Origin: an uncultured Bacteroidales bacterium
GTDB lineage: Bacteria > Bacteroidota > Bacteroidia > Bacteroidales > UBA932
Reading direction: 5' to 3'
Assembly (NCBI GenBank): GCA_946415345.1
Contig: CAMKRY010000009.1
Coordinates: forward strand, 1-34,742
Length of the DNA: 34,742 bases
The position numbers were made by a program, and so were the translations under genes. Below are positions 24,235 through 30,669 of this stretch, piece after piece (the stretch's first letter is position 1; every line of letters begins with the position of its first letter). The notes under the pieces were generated by a model. That model searched no databases. It saw only the letters and a program-made list of their open reading frames with translations, and was not told where the DNA came from.

Positions 24235-24462
24235 TCAATTGATTACCGAATGTCCTTCCCCTAATTTCAAGGAAAGGACAATCAGGAACTCGCTGATACT
24301 CAACGGCAAGTCTCCGCAATGGCATCCACGCCCTCTTAGATGCTTCTTCTTTCCAAAGAAATGACGGAAAGCCCAGTCCACGCGAATGTCCATTCGCTCC
24401 GGAAGGCCCCTAAGGAGTTCCTCCTGCCTGGCAGTTGTCGCCAGATTGTTTTGCTTACTCAT
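24235..24462 (-). pseudogene. Rpn/PD-(D/E)XK transposase-like remnant
   Basis: A 75-residue reading frame whose first half (RQEELLRGLPERMDIRVDWAFRHFFGKKKHL) resembles the start of Rpn-type recombination-promoting nucleases (xxVDFAFKxxFG). It then loses similarity and ends early, far short of the usual 250-300 residues. Probably a decayed fragment. The surrounding 24140-24718 gap holds no other gene, only a pyrimidine-rich stretch (24146-24186) and two inverted repeats. Confidence 0.4.
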
Positions 24463-24510
24463 AGTTGCGGTCTATTAGATGAAACATTTGACATCCTTCA
24501 CCGCGAAGAA

Positions 24511-24541
24511 TGTCCGGCTTTCCAAAGAGGAGAACCGGACA
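24511..24541. repeat. Imperfect inverted repeat (hairpin) upstream of the Rpn-like remnant
   Basis: TGTCCGGCTTTCC pairs with GGAGAACCGGACA at 11 of 13 positions around a five-base loop. No T-run follows on either strand, so it is not a clear terminator. Confidence 0.55.
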
Positions 24542-24570
24542 CAATAATAAGCACAGAATCACTAGATCAT

Positions 24571-24616
24571 AGATAAGAAACAGAAAAAGGCAACGATTCC
24601 GAACTGTTTCTTATCT
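24571..24616. repeat. Perfect 13-bp inverted repeat
   Basis: AGATAAGAAACAG (24571-24583) and CTGTTTCTTATCT (24604-24616) are exact complements separated by 20 bases. Possible ends of a deleted insertion or a regulatory hairpin; no gene lies inside. Confidence 0.7.
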
Positions 24617-24718
24617 GTTTTGCGCCTTTCTTATACACCTTTCTTTGGTGTGTGGGACGAACGGGACGAAAGAAATGGGGCACAAACGGAGTTCTTCCCG
24701 AGGAGAATGCTCAACCGG

Positions 24719-25111
24719 TTATTTCTCTCGAAGGGCGGCGACGAAGTCTTCCGGCAGGAGGACATTGTCCAGCTCGGCGGCACGCTTGAACAGCGGTGCG
24801 ATCTCCCGGGGCGTGAAGCCCGCAATGCCGCAGCCGATGCGGGTAACCAGAAACTTGTATTCGGGATGCTGCATGGCGAAGTCGCGGAATTCATCCACAT
24901 AGGGACGGATGGTCTCCACGCCGCCCTGCATCGTGGGGATGGCATAGCTCCGCCCTTGCAGGCCGACACCCCGGCCCCCAATAGCCCCGAACCGCTGATA
25001 GGCGATCCGCGCAGCACCGCCTCCATGGGCACCAGCCAGATTGCTGCCGAACACGAAGATCTCGTTGTCCTTCAGCTCCGTAATCCATTCGGGTGTGTAT
25101 TCGGTAAGCAT
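24719..25111 (-). CDS. Macro-like A1S_2505-type protein, copy 2
   Basis: A 130-residue paralogue of the protein at 20211-20657, with the same segments (NEIFVFGSNLAGAHGGGAAR, GVGLQGRSYAIPTMQGGVET, FLVTRIGCGIAGFTPREIAP). It ends at FVAALREK, without the acidic tail of copy 1. No TAnnTTTG box precedes it; it may be read through from the MBL-fold gene upstream on the same strand, which ends 56 bases away. Confidence 0.75.
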   Translation of the reverse strand: MLTEYTPEWITELKDNEIFVFGSNLAGAHGGGAARIAYQRFGAIGGRGVGLQGRSYAIPTMQGGVETIRPYVDEFRDFAMQHPEYKFLVTRIGCGIAGFTPREIAPLFKRAAELDNVLLPEDFVAALREK

Positions 25112-25167
25112 AGTCCTATGGTTTTTGGGGAATACCGGCTATTGTTCAAGAGTCTTTACCCAATCCA

Positions 25168-25929
25168 TCACTGCATCTGCCTCAGCCTAACGTCGATGTC
25201 GGGGAGGGCGTCAGCGATGGGGGCGATGTCGGTGTCGCTGAAGTGGTATGGAATCAGCACCTTGGGGGCAATGGTCTTAGCGGCAGCGATGCACTGCTCC
25301 ACGGTCATCGTATAGGGCTGGTTGCAGGGCAGAAAGGCGACGTCAATATCCTTTATATCATCCATTTCCGGGATATCTTCCGTGTCGCCGGCGATGTAGA
25401 TTCGGAGGCCGTCAATCGTGAGGATGTAGCCGTTGTCGCGGCCCTGGGGATGGAACTGCTGGTGCTCCGGCGTGGTGTTGTATGCCGGGACCGCCTCAAC
25501 GAGAATGCCGCCGGGGAGCGTCGTGCTGTCCCCATTGGATAGCGCCGTTGCATAGCCCAGCATCTCCGCGCAGCGGGGATTGGCGATCACGACGGTCTTT
25601 TCCGTGGAGAGGGTATCCACCGTCTCTTTGTCAAAGTGGTCGAAATGCTCATGGGTCACCAAGATGGCATCCGCCTTGGGGAAGACGGCCGCATAGTCGA
25701 TCTCCTTCCCGACCTTGCTGACCGGATCCACCTGGATGGTCATTCCTTTATAATAAATGGCCAGGCTCGCATGTTTGAGGAGCCAGATATCCACCTGTTC
25801 TTCGCTGTCTGTGGTAAAGGTTTCCACTTCGAAGGGATTCGTAGGCTGTTCGGTGCCTGCATTCTTGGATCTGTTGCAGCTCAGCAGTGGCAGTAAGGAT
25901 AGTGCCATAATCAGTGTGATAGTTCTCAT
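25168..25929 (-). CDS. MBL-fold metal-dependent hydrolase, lipoprotein
   Basis: A 253-residue protein. The lipoprotein signal is MRTITLIMALSLLPLLSC, with a lipobox ending at C18. A metallo-beta-lactamase fold of the UlaG/YtkL-like type follows: THEHFDHFD metal motif, IAGDTEDIPEM, and the terminal His in LIPYHFSDTD. It is likely anchored in the periplasm or at the surface; the substrate is unknown. The frame is open further upstream, but the ATG at 25929 starts the signal peptide and lies six bases after a TATATTTG promoter box. Confidence 0.85.
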   Translation of the reverse strand: MRTITLIMALSLLPLLSCNRSKNAGTEQPTNPFEVETFTTDSEEQVDIWLLKHASLAIYYKGMTIQVDPVSKVGKEIDYAAVFPKADAILVTHEHFDHFDKETVDTLSTEKTVVIANPRCAEMLGYATALSNGDSTTLPGGILVEAVPAYNTTPEHQQFHPQGRDNGYILTIDGLRIYIAGDTEDIPEMDDIKDIDVAFLPCNQPYTMTVEQCIAAAKTIAPKVLIPYHFSDTDIAPIADALPDIDVRLRQMQ

Positions 25930-25935
25930 AATGCA

Positions 25936-25943
25936 CAAATATA
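25936..25943 (-). promoter_or_regulatory. Promoter -7 box of the MBL-fold lipoprotein
   Basis: TATATTTG on the minus strand, followed by TGCATT and the ATG, giving a nearly leaderless transcript. Confidence 0.6.
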
Positions 25944-26044
25944 CAAAAAAGGGAAGTTCGCACAAGTGTTGGCGGAATGAAATAAGACAAACGCGCCGTT
26001 TCCCGTCCGCCCCGGCATCATTCTTGTTTTGATTGCGCCCCGGA

Positions 26045-26677
26045 ATGTTACGTAAATACCTATATACGATGTTGTTCCTGATGGCGGGCGCCATCAGCCT
26101 TCACGCGCAGGAATACGTGGAAGAAGGCGACACGCTCATGGTCCATCCAACGACCCTCCCGTCTTTCCTTATTAGCCCGCCGGCCTCTTTCAGCAGCATA
26201 CAGCCGATACTCCCATCATTGTTTCCGGATGGATATGAGAGTAAGGAAGTAAGAGCAGCGAGGATTAATCGGGAGACCTTCCGCCGGACGATGGAAGACC
26301 TTGACAGGAACCTCTTCCCATATCGCCCGCCAAAGCTTTCGGAGACACAGAAAGAGCTCCTCTTTGTCGCTTCGCTGTTTCTCTCCAACCCCAAACGACT
26401 CCCCAAAGGGGCGGTGTCGGTGATGAACGAGTCCAATCCCTACATGTATGTATTCACCCCGGGGATGGCGCCATACGAACATCTGTATACTACGGACATC
26501 TTTCCCCAGTGCATCCGTTCGGAGTTTGATTTCGCCACGGGTAAATACCGGGCGGTAATGGTACCCTGGGACGAGTTCCAGAAGAACCTCCGCCGCAGCC
26601 TCGCCGGCGGCCCCTACCGCCAGGACCCCGTCCCCCGCATGCGCCTCTCCTCCGCGGATGACTTTATTGTTCATTGA
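26045..26677 (+). CDS. Secreted protein of unknown function
   Basis: A 210-residue protein with a signal peptide (MLRKYLYTMLFLMAGAISLHAQ, cleavage after HAQ). The mature part is Pro- and Arg-rich with no motif I recognise. It includes helices around ESKEVRAARINRETFRRTMEDL and ETQKELLFVASLFLSN and an aromatic stretch (NPYMYVFTPGMAPYEHLYTT). I use the ATG at 26045 because it begins the signal peptide; the frame is open from 26033. It is divergent from the MBL-fold gene. Likely periplasmic or envelope-associated. Confidence 0.7.
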   Translation: MLRKYLYTMLFLMAGAISLHAQEYVEEGDTLMVHPTTLPSFLISPPASFSSIQPILPSLFPDGYESKEVRAARINRETFRRTMEDLDRNLFPYRPPKLSETQKELLFVASLFLSNPKRLPKGAVSVMNESNPYMYVFTPGMAPYEHLYTTDIFPQCIRSEFDFATGKYRAVMVPWDEFQKNLRRSLAGGPYRQDPVPRMRLSSADDFIVH

Positions 26678-26712
26678 GTGGAGGAGGGGGAGGCCACTAG
26701 GGTTGGAGCCCC

Positions 26713-26788
26713 GGAGGGGGATAGCACACCCCGCTTTGTAACTATTTGATAATCAACACCTCCCGAAAGAGCCTGTGCAATCCCCCCT
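26713..26788. repeat. Palindrome-ended repeat, tandem copy 1
   Basis: Terminal arms GGGGGATAGCACA and TGTGCAATCCCCC pair with one mismatch. The core is about 38 bp (TTTGTAACTATTTGATAATC through AACACCTCCC). Nearly the same core recurs in copy 2. Together with the other elements listed, it accounts for most of the gene-free interval 26678-27123. Confidence 0.8.
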
Positions 26789-26797
26789 GAAAAAAAG

Positions 26798-26874
26798 CAA
26801 GGGGATAGCACACGCGGTTTTGTAACTACTTGATTATCAACACCTCCCAAAGAGGCCCGTGCTATCCCCCCTTG
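26798..26874. repeat. Palindrome-ended repeat, tandem copy 2
   Basis: Arms CAAGGGGATAGCAC and GTGCTATCCCCCCTTG pair almost fully, with a two-base length difference in the C run. The core TTTGTAACTACTTGATTATC and AACACCTCCC differ from copy 1 at only a few positions, while the flanking bases vary. Confidence 0.8.
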
Positions 26875-26897
26875 TATCGTCCTGAAAAAAGTTTACC

Positions 26898-26989
26898 AAA
26901 GCAACCGGCGGACGCGAGGTCGGCCTTTCCCCAGAGCCCACCGCAGCGTCCAACCGGTAGCCGACGAGCCGGTCGGCGGTGATTGCTTT
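26898..26989. repeat. GC-rich palindromic element
   Basis: About 92 bp bounded by AAAGCAA and TTGCTTT, with GTT/AAC further out. It contains an internal hairpin GCCGAC-GAGCC-GGTCGGC (26960-26977). No coding potential seen; different sequence from the other repeat families here. Confidence 0.5.
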
Positions 26990-27030
26990 AACTATCTAAC
27001 ATCTAACTCACCGTTTTTGTTATCAATCTG

Positions 27031-27056
27031 CTCGACTCGCTTCGGTCGAGATGGAT
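27031..27056. repeat. Fragment related to the repeat inside the HAD gene
   Basis: CTCGACTCGCTTCGGTCGAG followed by ATGG. The complement of the HAD-gene insert reads CTCGACTCGCTTCTCTCG then CTCGAAATGAC, so 13 bases match exactly and the rest loosely. It forms a hairpin CTCGAC/GTCGAG. Confidence 0.55.
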
Positions 27057-27063
27057 GATAGAT

Positions 27064-27101
27064 AAAAAAAACTCCGGCCCATCTTTTTAGGTGGGCCGGA
27101 G
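27064..27101 (-). terminator. Terminator of fimbrillin-like gene 2
   Basis: A perfect 10-bp stem CTCCGGCCCA/TGGGCCGGAG (27072-27081 and 27092-27101) followed on the minus strand by eight T residues, 22 bases after the stop at 27124. Confidence 0.9.
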
Positions 27102-27123
27102 AATCATTCAATAGGAAATATCT

Positions 27124-28575
27124 CTACTCAGACATTTGAGCGTCAAAACCTGAATCAACATAGCTACCAGAGCCACCATCGTTGCTATAATAGCCACAAT
27201 GGAAATAATTATCATAGGTTTCGCCAAGACTAATATTATATACCCCACGCCATCTATAGCCATCTTCGCCGGTCTTTCCTTCTTCATACATTGTGTATTC
27301 GTACACAAAAGTCTTACCCACGTAACCCTTAATAGCATCTGTGTTGAAGTAATAATAGCGTCCGGATGCGCTTCCGCTTCTCTTACCGATAAACCAGCCC
27401 AGTGCTTTTGTACTTGCACTTTCCCAGGTTCCGGTAAAGGAAGTTCCATCTACACCTTCTATTGACTTTATGAAAAGATACGTGTCAGGATTAGCATCTT
27501 TATCGGTGCCAAGAGGTTCATCTCTGAGTATAAAACGATGGGACGTGTCACCAATCTTTCTTAAGCCTTCCAATTGGCTTGCAGAATAACAAGTTTGGTT
27601 TTCGATGGTCATTGTCGATCGAATGCGATAAGTGTCATCGGCGGAATTGAATACGATGACCCCATAAGTTTGGCCCAGTGCAGCAGCGGGAAGGACTCTG
27701 TAATAATGGTCATAAGATCCGTCATTATACTTTTTCATTACGTTCCCCAAGTCTCCCCAGGCAGTGCCGATATAACCTTCGCCATCAAACAGATAAACGT
27801 AGGCCTTCTCCCAAGATGTAGCAAACAACTTAATATCTACTATAGGATCAATTGTCAAATTCGGTAGATTGTAGAAGTTGGCGGCTGTGATAGCAACAGA
27901 GTTCCCCGATGTCTTGGTAATAATGTTATTATCGTTACCATCCTTAACGGCAATACTTAGTTTGGCAGCAGCTGCGGGAGCCATAGGAACATAGTATGTA
28001 ACATTACCCGGATTAGAATCGTAGGAAACATTGATCGTTGTTCCTCCCACGACAATCTGCTTGGCAAAAGAAGGAACGTTGTTAATCGTGACCTTCATCA
28101 TAGCATTCTCATGAGAGAACTTAAGTTTGCCAGCGGAAACAGTGGCCTCCATCTGGAAGCCTTTCGCCGCTGCTTCAGGGGAAGCGAATGTCTGGCTGCT
28201 GGGAGTTCCAGTATAAGATGCCGGATAGTAAGCGCCTCGAGGATTGTAGCCTTCCGGAATAATGCCAGCTCCCTCATAAGTGAACTCACCAGTAGCATCA
28301 TTGGTACAAGTAAATTCGCGGTAAATATAACCGGAACCTGACTTCTCGAGTGCCACATTAATAACATCACCAAGCGTCCAGCTGAAAACACCAGCATCGC
28401 TTACGGCCGCTTTGGTATCAGCATCCGTAAACTGAGGGAGTTCTGCGAAGAGGACATACTTCTCGCCAGAGTTGCTGGATTCAATAATGTTCTCTTCCTG
28501 ATTGAAAGTTTCTTCCTTAGAACAAGCAATGGCAGCCACAGCGGCTACGGAAAGGATAAAAAGATACTTTTTCAT
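27124..28575 (-). CDS. Fimbrillin-like lipoprotein 2
   Basis: A 483-residue surface lipoprotein with signal MKKYLFILSVAAVAAIAC (lipobox AIAC, C18). The first 280 or so residues follow the fimbrillin pattern: ADTKAAVSDAGVFSWTLGDV, YYPASYTG, FSHENAMMKVTINNVP, AITAANFYNLPNLTI. The C-terminal 200 residues are rich in Tyr, Gly and Trp (LFATSWEKAYVYLFDGEGY) and look like an adhesin- or glycan-binding-type beta domain; they differ from lipoprotein 1. Probably exposed on the outer membrane. An ATG two codons earlier (28581) is possible. Preceded by a small ORF as in the first pair. GC below that of the core genes. Confidence 0.8.
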   Translation of the reverse strand: MKKYLFILSVAAVAAIACSKEETFNQEENIIESSNSGEKYVLFAELPQFTDADTKAAVSDAGVFSWTLGDVINVALEKSGSGYIYREFTCTNDATGEFTYEGAGIIPEGYNPRGAYYPASYTGTPSSQTFASPEAAAKGFQMEATVSAGKLKFSHENAMMKVTINNVPSFAKQIVVGGTTINVSYDSNPGNVTYYVPMAPAAAAKLSIAVKDGNDNNIITKTSGNSVAITAANFYNLPNLTIDPIVDIKLFATSWEKAYVYLFDGEGYIGTAWGDLGNVMKKYNDGSYDHYYRVLPAAALGQTYGVIVFNSADDTYRIRSTMTIENQTCYSASQLEGLRKIGDTSHRFILRDEPLGTDKDANPDTYLFIKSIEGVDGTSFTGTWESASTKALGWFIGKRSGSASGRYYYFNTDAIKGYVGKTFVYEYTMYEEGKTGEDGYRWRGVYNISLGETYDNYFHCGYYSNDGGSGSYVDSGFDAQMSE

Positions 28576-28587
28576 AGTCATTCCGTT

Positions 28588-28728
28588 TTATTCCCAGTCA
28601 CCCCAATCGCTGGAGTCATGCGTTGTCATGTCTGCCGGACTCGTACTCAGAACTGACATGATGTTCTGTTCAATCCGGACTTCCATCTGCTCCGTCGCCG
28701 GAGCTTCATAGGTCATTCTTTTGTTCAT
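28588..28728 (-). CDS. Small ORF 2, partner of fimbrillin-like lipoprotein 2
   Basis: Encodes 46 residues starting MNKRMTYEAPATEQMEVRIE and ending DSSDWGDWE. It shares the MTYxAPxTExMEVRxEQN block with small ORF 1. The remainder differs in sequence but keeps the Ser/Thr-rich, acidic, Trp-containing tail. The stop is 12 bases before the lipoprotein ATG. Both small ORFs are preceded by the same ATAACT just before the ATG. Function unknown. Confidence 0.75.
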   Translation of the reverse strand: MNKRMTYEAPATEQMEVRIEQNIMSVLSTSPADMTTHDSSDWGDWE

Positions 28729-28776
28729 AGTTATCGTTTATTTGCGTTAATAATCACGTTGCTTGCCTTTGGATAA

Positions 28777-28792
28777 GGGTGTCACAGCACCC
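28777..28792. promoter_or_regulatory. Small hairpin in the leader of small ORF 2
   Basis: GGGTG-TCACAG-CACCC, 49 bases upstream of the small ORF start on the minus strand. It is in a position comparable to the leader hairpins of the first pair, but without sequence similarity. Confidence 0.35.
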
Positions 28793-28948
28793 GTGAAGCC
28801 AAAAGCGGGCTTTAAGATAGACATTATTTTTCTCGAAACCAAAACACCTTAATAATAAAAAGCGGCGCACGGCCGTTATTTGCGACAAATCGCCTACATC
28901 AAGCGACGAATCGGGAGACATCTCCTGCGGAAAGACCGCGGAAAATGC

Positions 28949-28956
28949 TATCTTTG
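28949..28956 (+). promoter_or_regulatory. Promoter -7 box of the uracil-DNA-glycosylase-like gene
   Basis: TATCTTTG, then CAGT, then the ATG at 28961. Transcription probably begins at or beside the start codon. Confidence 0.65.
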
Positions 28957-28960
28957 CAGT

Positions 28961-29518
28961 ATGAGCTATGTCGAGCAGCATCCGTTTGAGCCGTTCCTGC
29001 CGGAGAACGCCAAAGTTGTGTTCCTGGGGAGTTTCCCGCCCCAGGAGAAGCGGTGGAGCATGCCGTTCTACTACCCTAACTGGCTGAATGATTTCTGGCG
29101 GGTGGCGGGGCTGCTGTTCTACGGTGACAAAGACCATTTCACCGTCCCGGGCGAGAAGCGTTTCGACATGCAGCGGATCATCGCCTTCTGCCGCCGCGAG
29201 GGCATCGCGATGTACGACACGGCTTCGGCCGTCCGGCGGCTGAGGGACAACGCCTCCGACAAGTTCCTGGAGGTCGTGACGCCGACGGACATCCGCGCGC
29301 TGCTGGAAAAGATTCCGCAGTGCAGGACCCTTGTCGTGACGGGCGAAAAGGCCGCGGAGACCCTCTCCGGGCAGCTCCAGTGCGAGATTCCGGCCGTGGG
29401 GCACTGCGCCGTGACCCCTGACGGACTGACCGTCTGGCGCATGCCCTCGACCTCCCGCGCCTATCCCCTCGCCCTGGAGAAGAAGGCGCAGCAGTATCGA
29501 AAAGTTTTTGACCTATGA
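28961..29518 (+). CDS. Uracil-DNA glycosylase superfamily protein
   Basis: A 185-residue protein of the UDG superfamily found in Bacteroidota. It has an N-terminal motif AKVVFLGSFPPQEKRWSMPF where UDGs have GxxP, then YDTASAVRRLRDNASDKFLEVV, and a C-terminal strand MPSTSRAYPL in the place of the HPSP loop. The family removes uracil or other damaged bases from DNA; activity of this branch is not established. The longer reading from 28880 is rejected because the ATG at 28961 fits both promoter and homology. Its stop overlaps the next ATG (ATGA, 29515-29518). Confidence 0.78.
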   Translation: MSYVEQHPFEPFLPENAKVVFLGSFPPQEKRWSMPFYYPNWLNDFWRVAGLLFYGDKDHFTVPGEKRFDMQRIIAFCRREGIAMYDTASAVRRLRDNASDKFLEVVTPTDIRALLEKIPQCRTLVVTGEKAAETLSGQLQCEIPAVGHCAVTPDGLTVWRMPSTSRAYPLALEKKAQQYRKVFDL

Positions 29519-30669
29519 ACAATATCGAACGCGAAATCTGGATAGACTGGATGCGCGTGGTGGCGTGCTTTATGGTGATGGTCGTGCACAGCACGGAGCC
29601 GTTCTACCTCGGCGGCGAAGGGTCGCTGCTGCTGTCGAAGGACAACGCCGTCTGGGCGGGCATCATGGACTGCCTCGTGCGCTGCTGCGTGCCGCTGTTT
29701 GTGGTGGCTTCGAGTTTCCTGCAGTTCCCGCTGCACTACTCCACCGACGAGTTCTTCCGCCGGCGGGCGGCGCGGATTCTGGTTCCGTTTGTGCTCTGGA
29801 CGATCTTCTATGCGCTCTACTGGGGCGAACCGGTGCAGAATTTCAAGGACCTGCTGCTGAATTTCAACTATGCCGCAGGGCACCTCTGGTTCGTCTACAT
29901 GCTCGTCGGGGTCTATCTGCTGATGCCGTTGCTCTCCCCCTGGGCGGAGAAGGTCGGCAAGCGCGAGCTGCGGGCCTGGATCGGGCTATGGCTCTTCACG
30001 ACGCTGATTCCGCTGATCCGCGACTGGGTGTTCGGCGCTGGTACAGTGGTGTATGGGCCCTCCGGCATCCCGCGGCAGGGGCTGTTCCCGCTATGGGGTG
30101 AGGCGAGCTGGAACGGGTATGGGACCTTCTATTATATGAGCGGATTCATCGGCTACCTGCTGGTGGGGCTCTATTTCCGGAAGTTCGTCGGTCCCATGAA
30201 CTGGGGCAGGACGCTGGCGCTGGCCGTGCCGCTCTATCTCGGCGGCTTCGCCATCTGCCTCGGCGGGTACCTGCGGCGGGTATGGGCCACGACCGGCGGC
30301 GTGTTCCCGTTCGAGGGGCCGGTATCCGATGCGGTTTGGTGGGAGACGACCTGGTGCAACGACACCGTCGGGGTCGCCATGATGACCGTCGGCCTGATCC
30401 TGCTCTTCCGGAAAATCCGCTGCTCCGGCGGCTTCTACCGCCGGGTGCTGCTGCCCGTCTCGCAGGCGAGCTATGGCATGTACCTCGCCCACATGGCGGT
30501 GCTGGTGCTGTTTGCCGGCTGGTTCGGCGGCTGGATCGGCACCTCGCTCGGCTTCTGGTCCGCGCCTGTGACCATCCTCGCCACGGCGGTCTCTACCTTC
30601 GTAACCGTCGGTGCCGCAGCGGTTCTCTTCCGCCGTATCCCCGTCGTCGGACGCTGGATTATCGGTTAG
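29515..30669 (+). CDS. Acyltransferase family 3 membrane protein
   Basis: A 384-residue polytopic protein with about ten membrane helices. The start, REIWIDWMRVVACFMVMVVHS, holds the acyltransferase-3 signature (D-x-x-R...H), followed by FLQFPLHYS, FFRRRAARILVPF and GHLWFVYMLVGVYLLMP. The C-terminal ASYGMYLAHMAVL is also typical. Such enzymes O-acetylate or O-succinylate surface glycans or lipids; acceptor unknown. Translation is coupled to the glycosylase gene, though no functional link is obvious. The stop overlaps the convergent reductase stop by four bases. Confidence 0.88.
   Translation: MNNIEREIWIDWMRVVACFMVMVVHSTEPFYLGGEGSLLLSKDNAVWAGIMDCLVRCCVPLFVVASSFLQFPLHYSTDEFFRRRAARILVPFVLWTIFYALYWGEPVQNFKDLLLNFNYAAGHLWFVYMLVGVYLLMPLLSPWAEKVGKRELRAWIGLWLFTTLIPLIRDWVFGAGTVVYGPSGIPRQGLFPLWGEASWNGYGTFYYMSGFIGYLLVGLYFRKFVGPMNWGRTLALAVPLYLGGFAICLGGYLRRVWATTGGVFPFEGPVSDAVWWETTWCNDTVGVAMMTVGLILLFRKIRCSGGFYRRVLLPVSQASYGMYLAHMAVLVLFAGWFGGWIGTSLGFWSAPVTILATAVSTFVTVGAAAVLFRRIPVVGRWIIG

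Noticed and set aside
26713..26874. CRISPR array
   Set aside because: Only two repeat units, each much longer than a CRISPR repeat and with inverted ends, and no cas genes nearby.
28880..28960. N-terminal extension of the glycosylase-like protein
   Set aside because: It contains the promoter box and has no similarity to the family; the ATG at 28961 is better placed.
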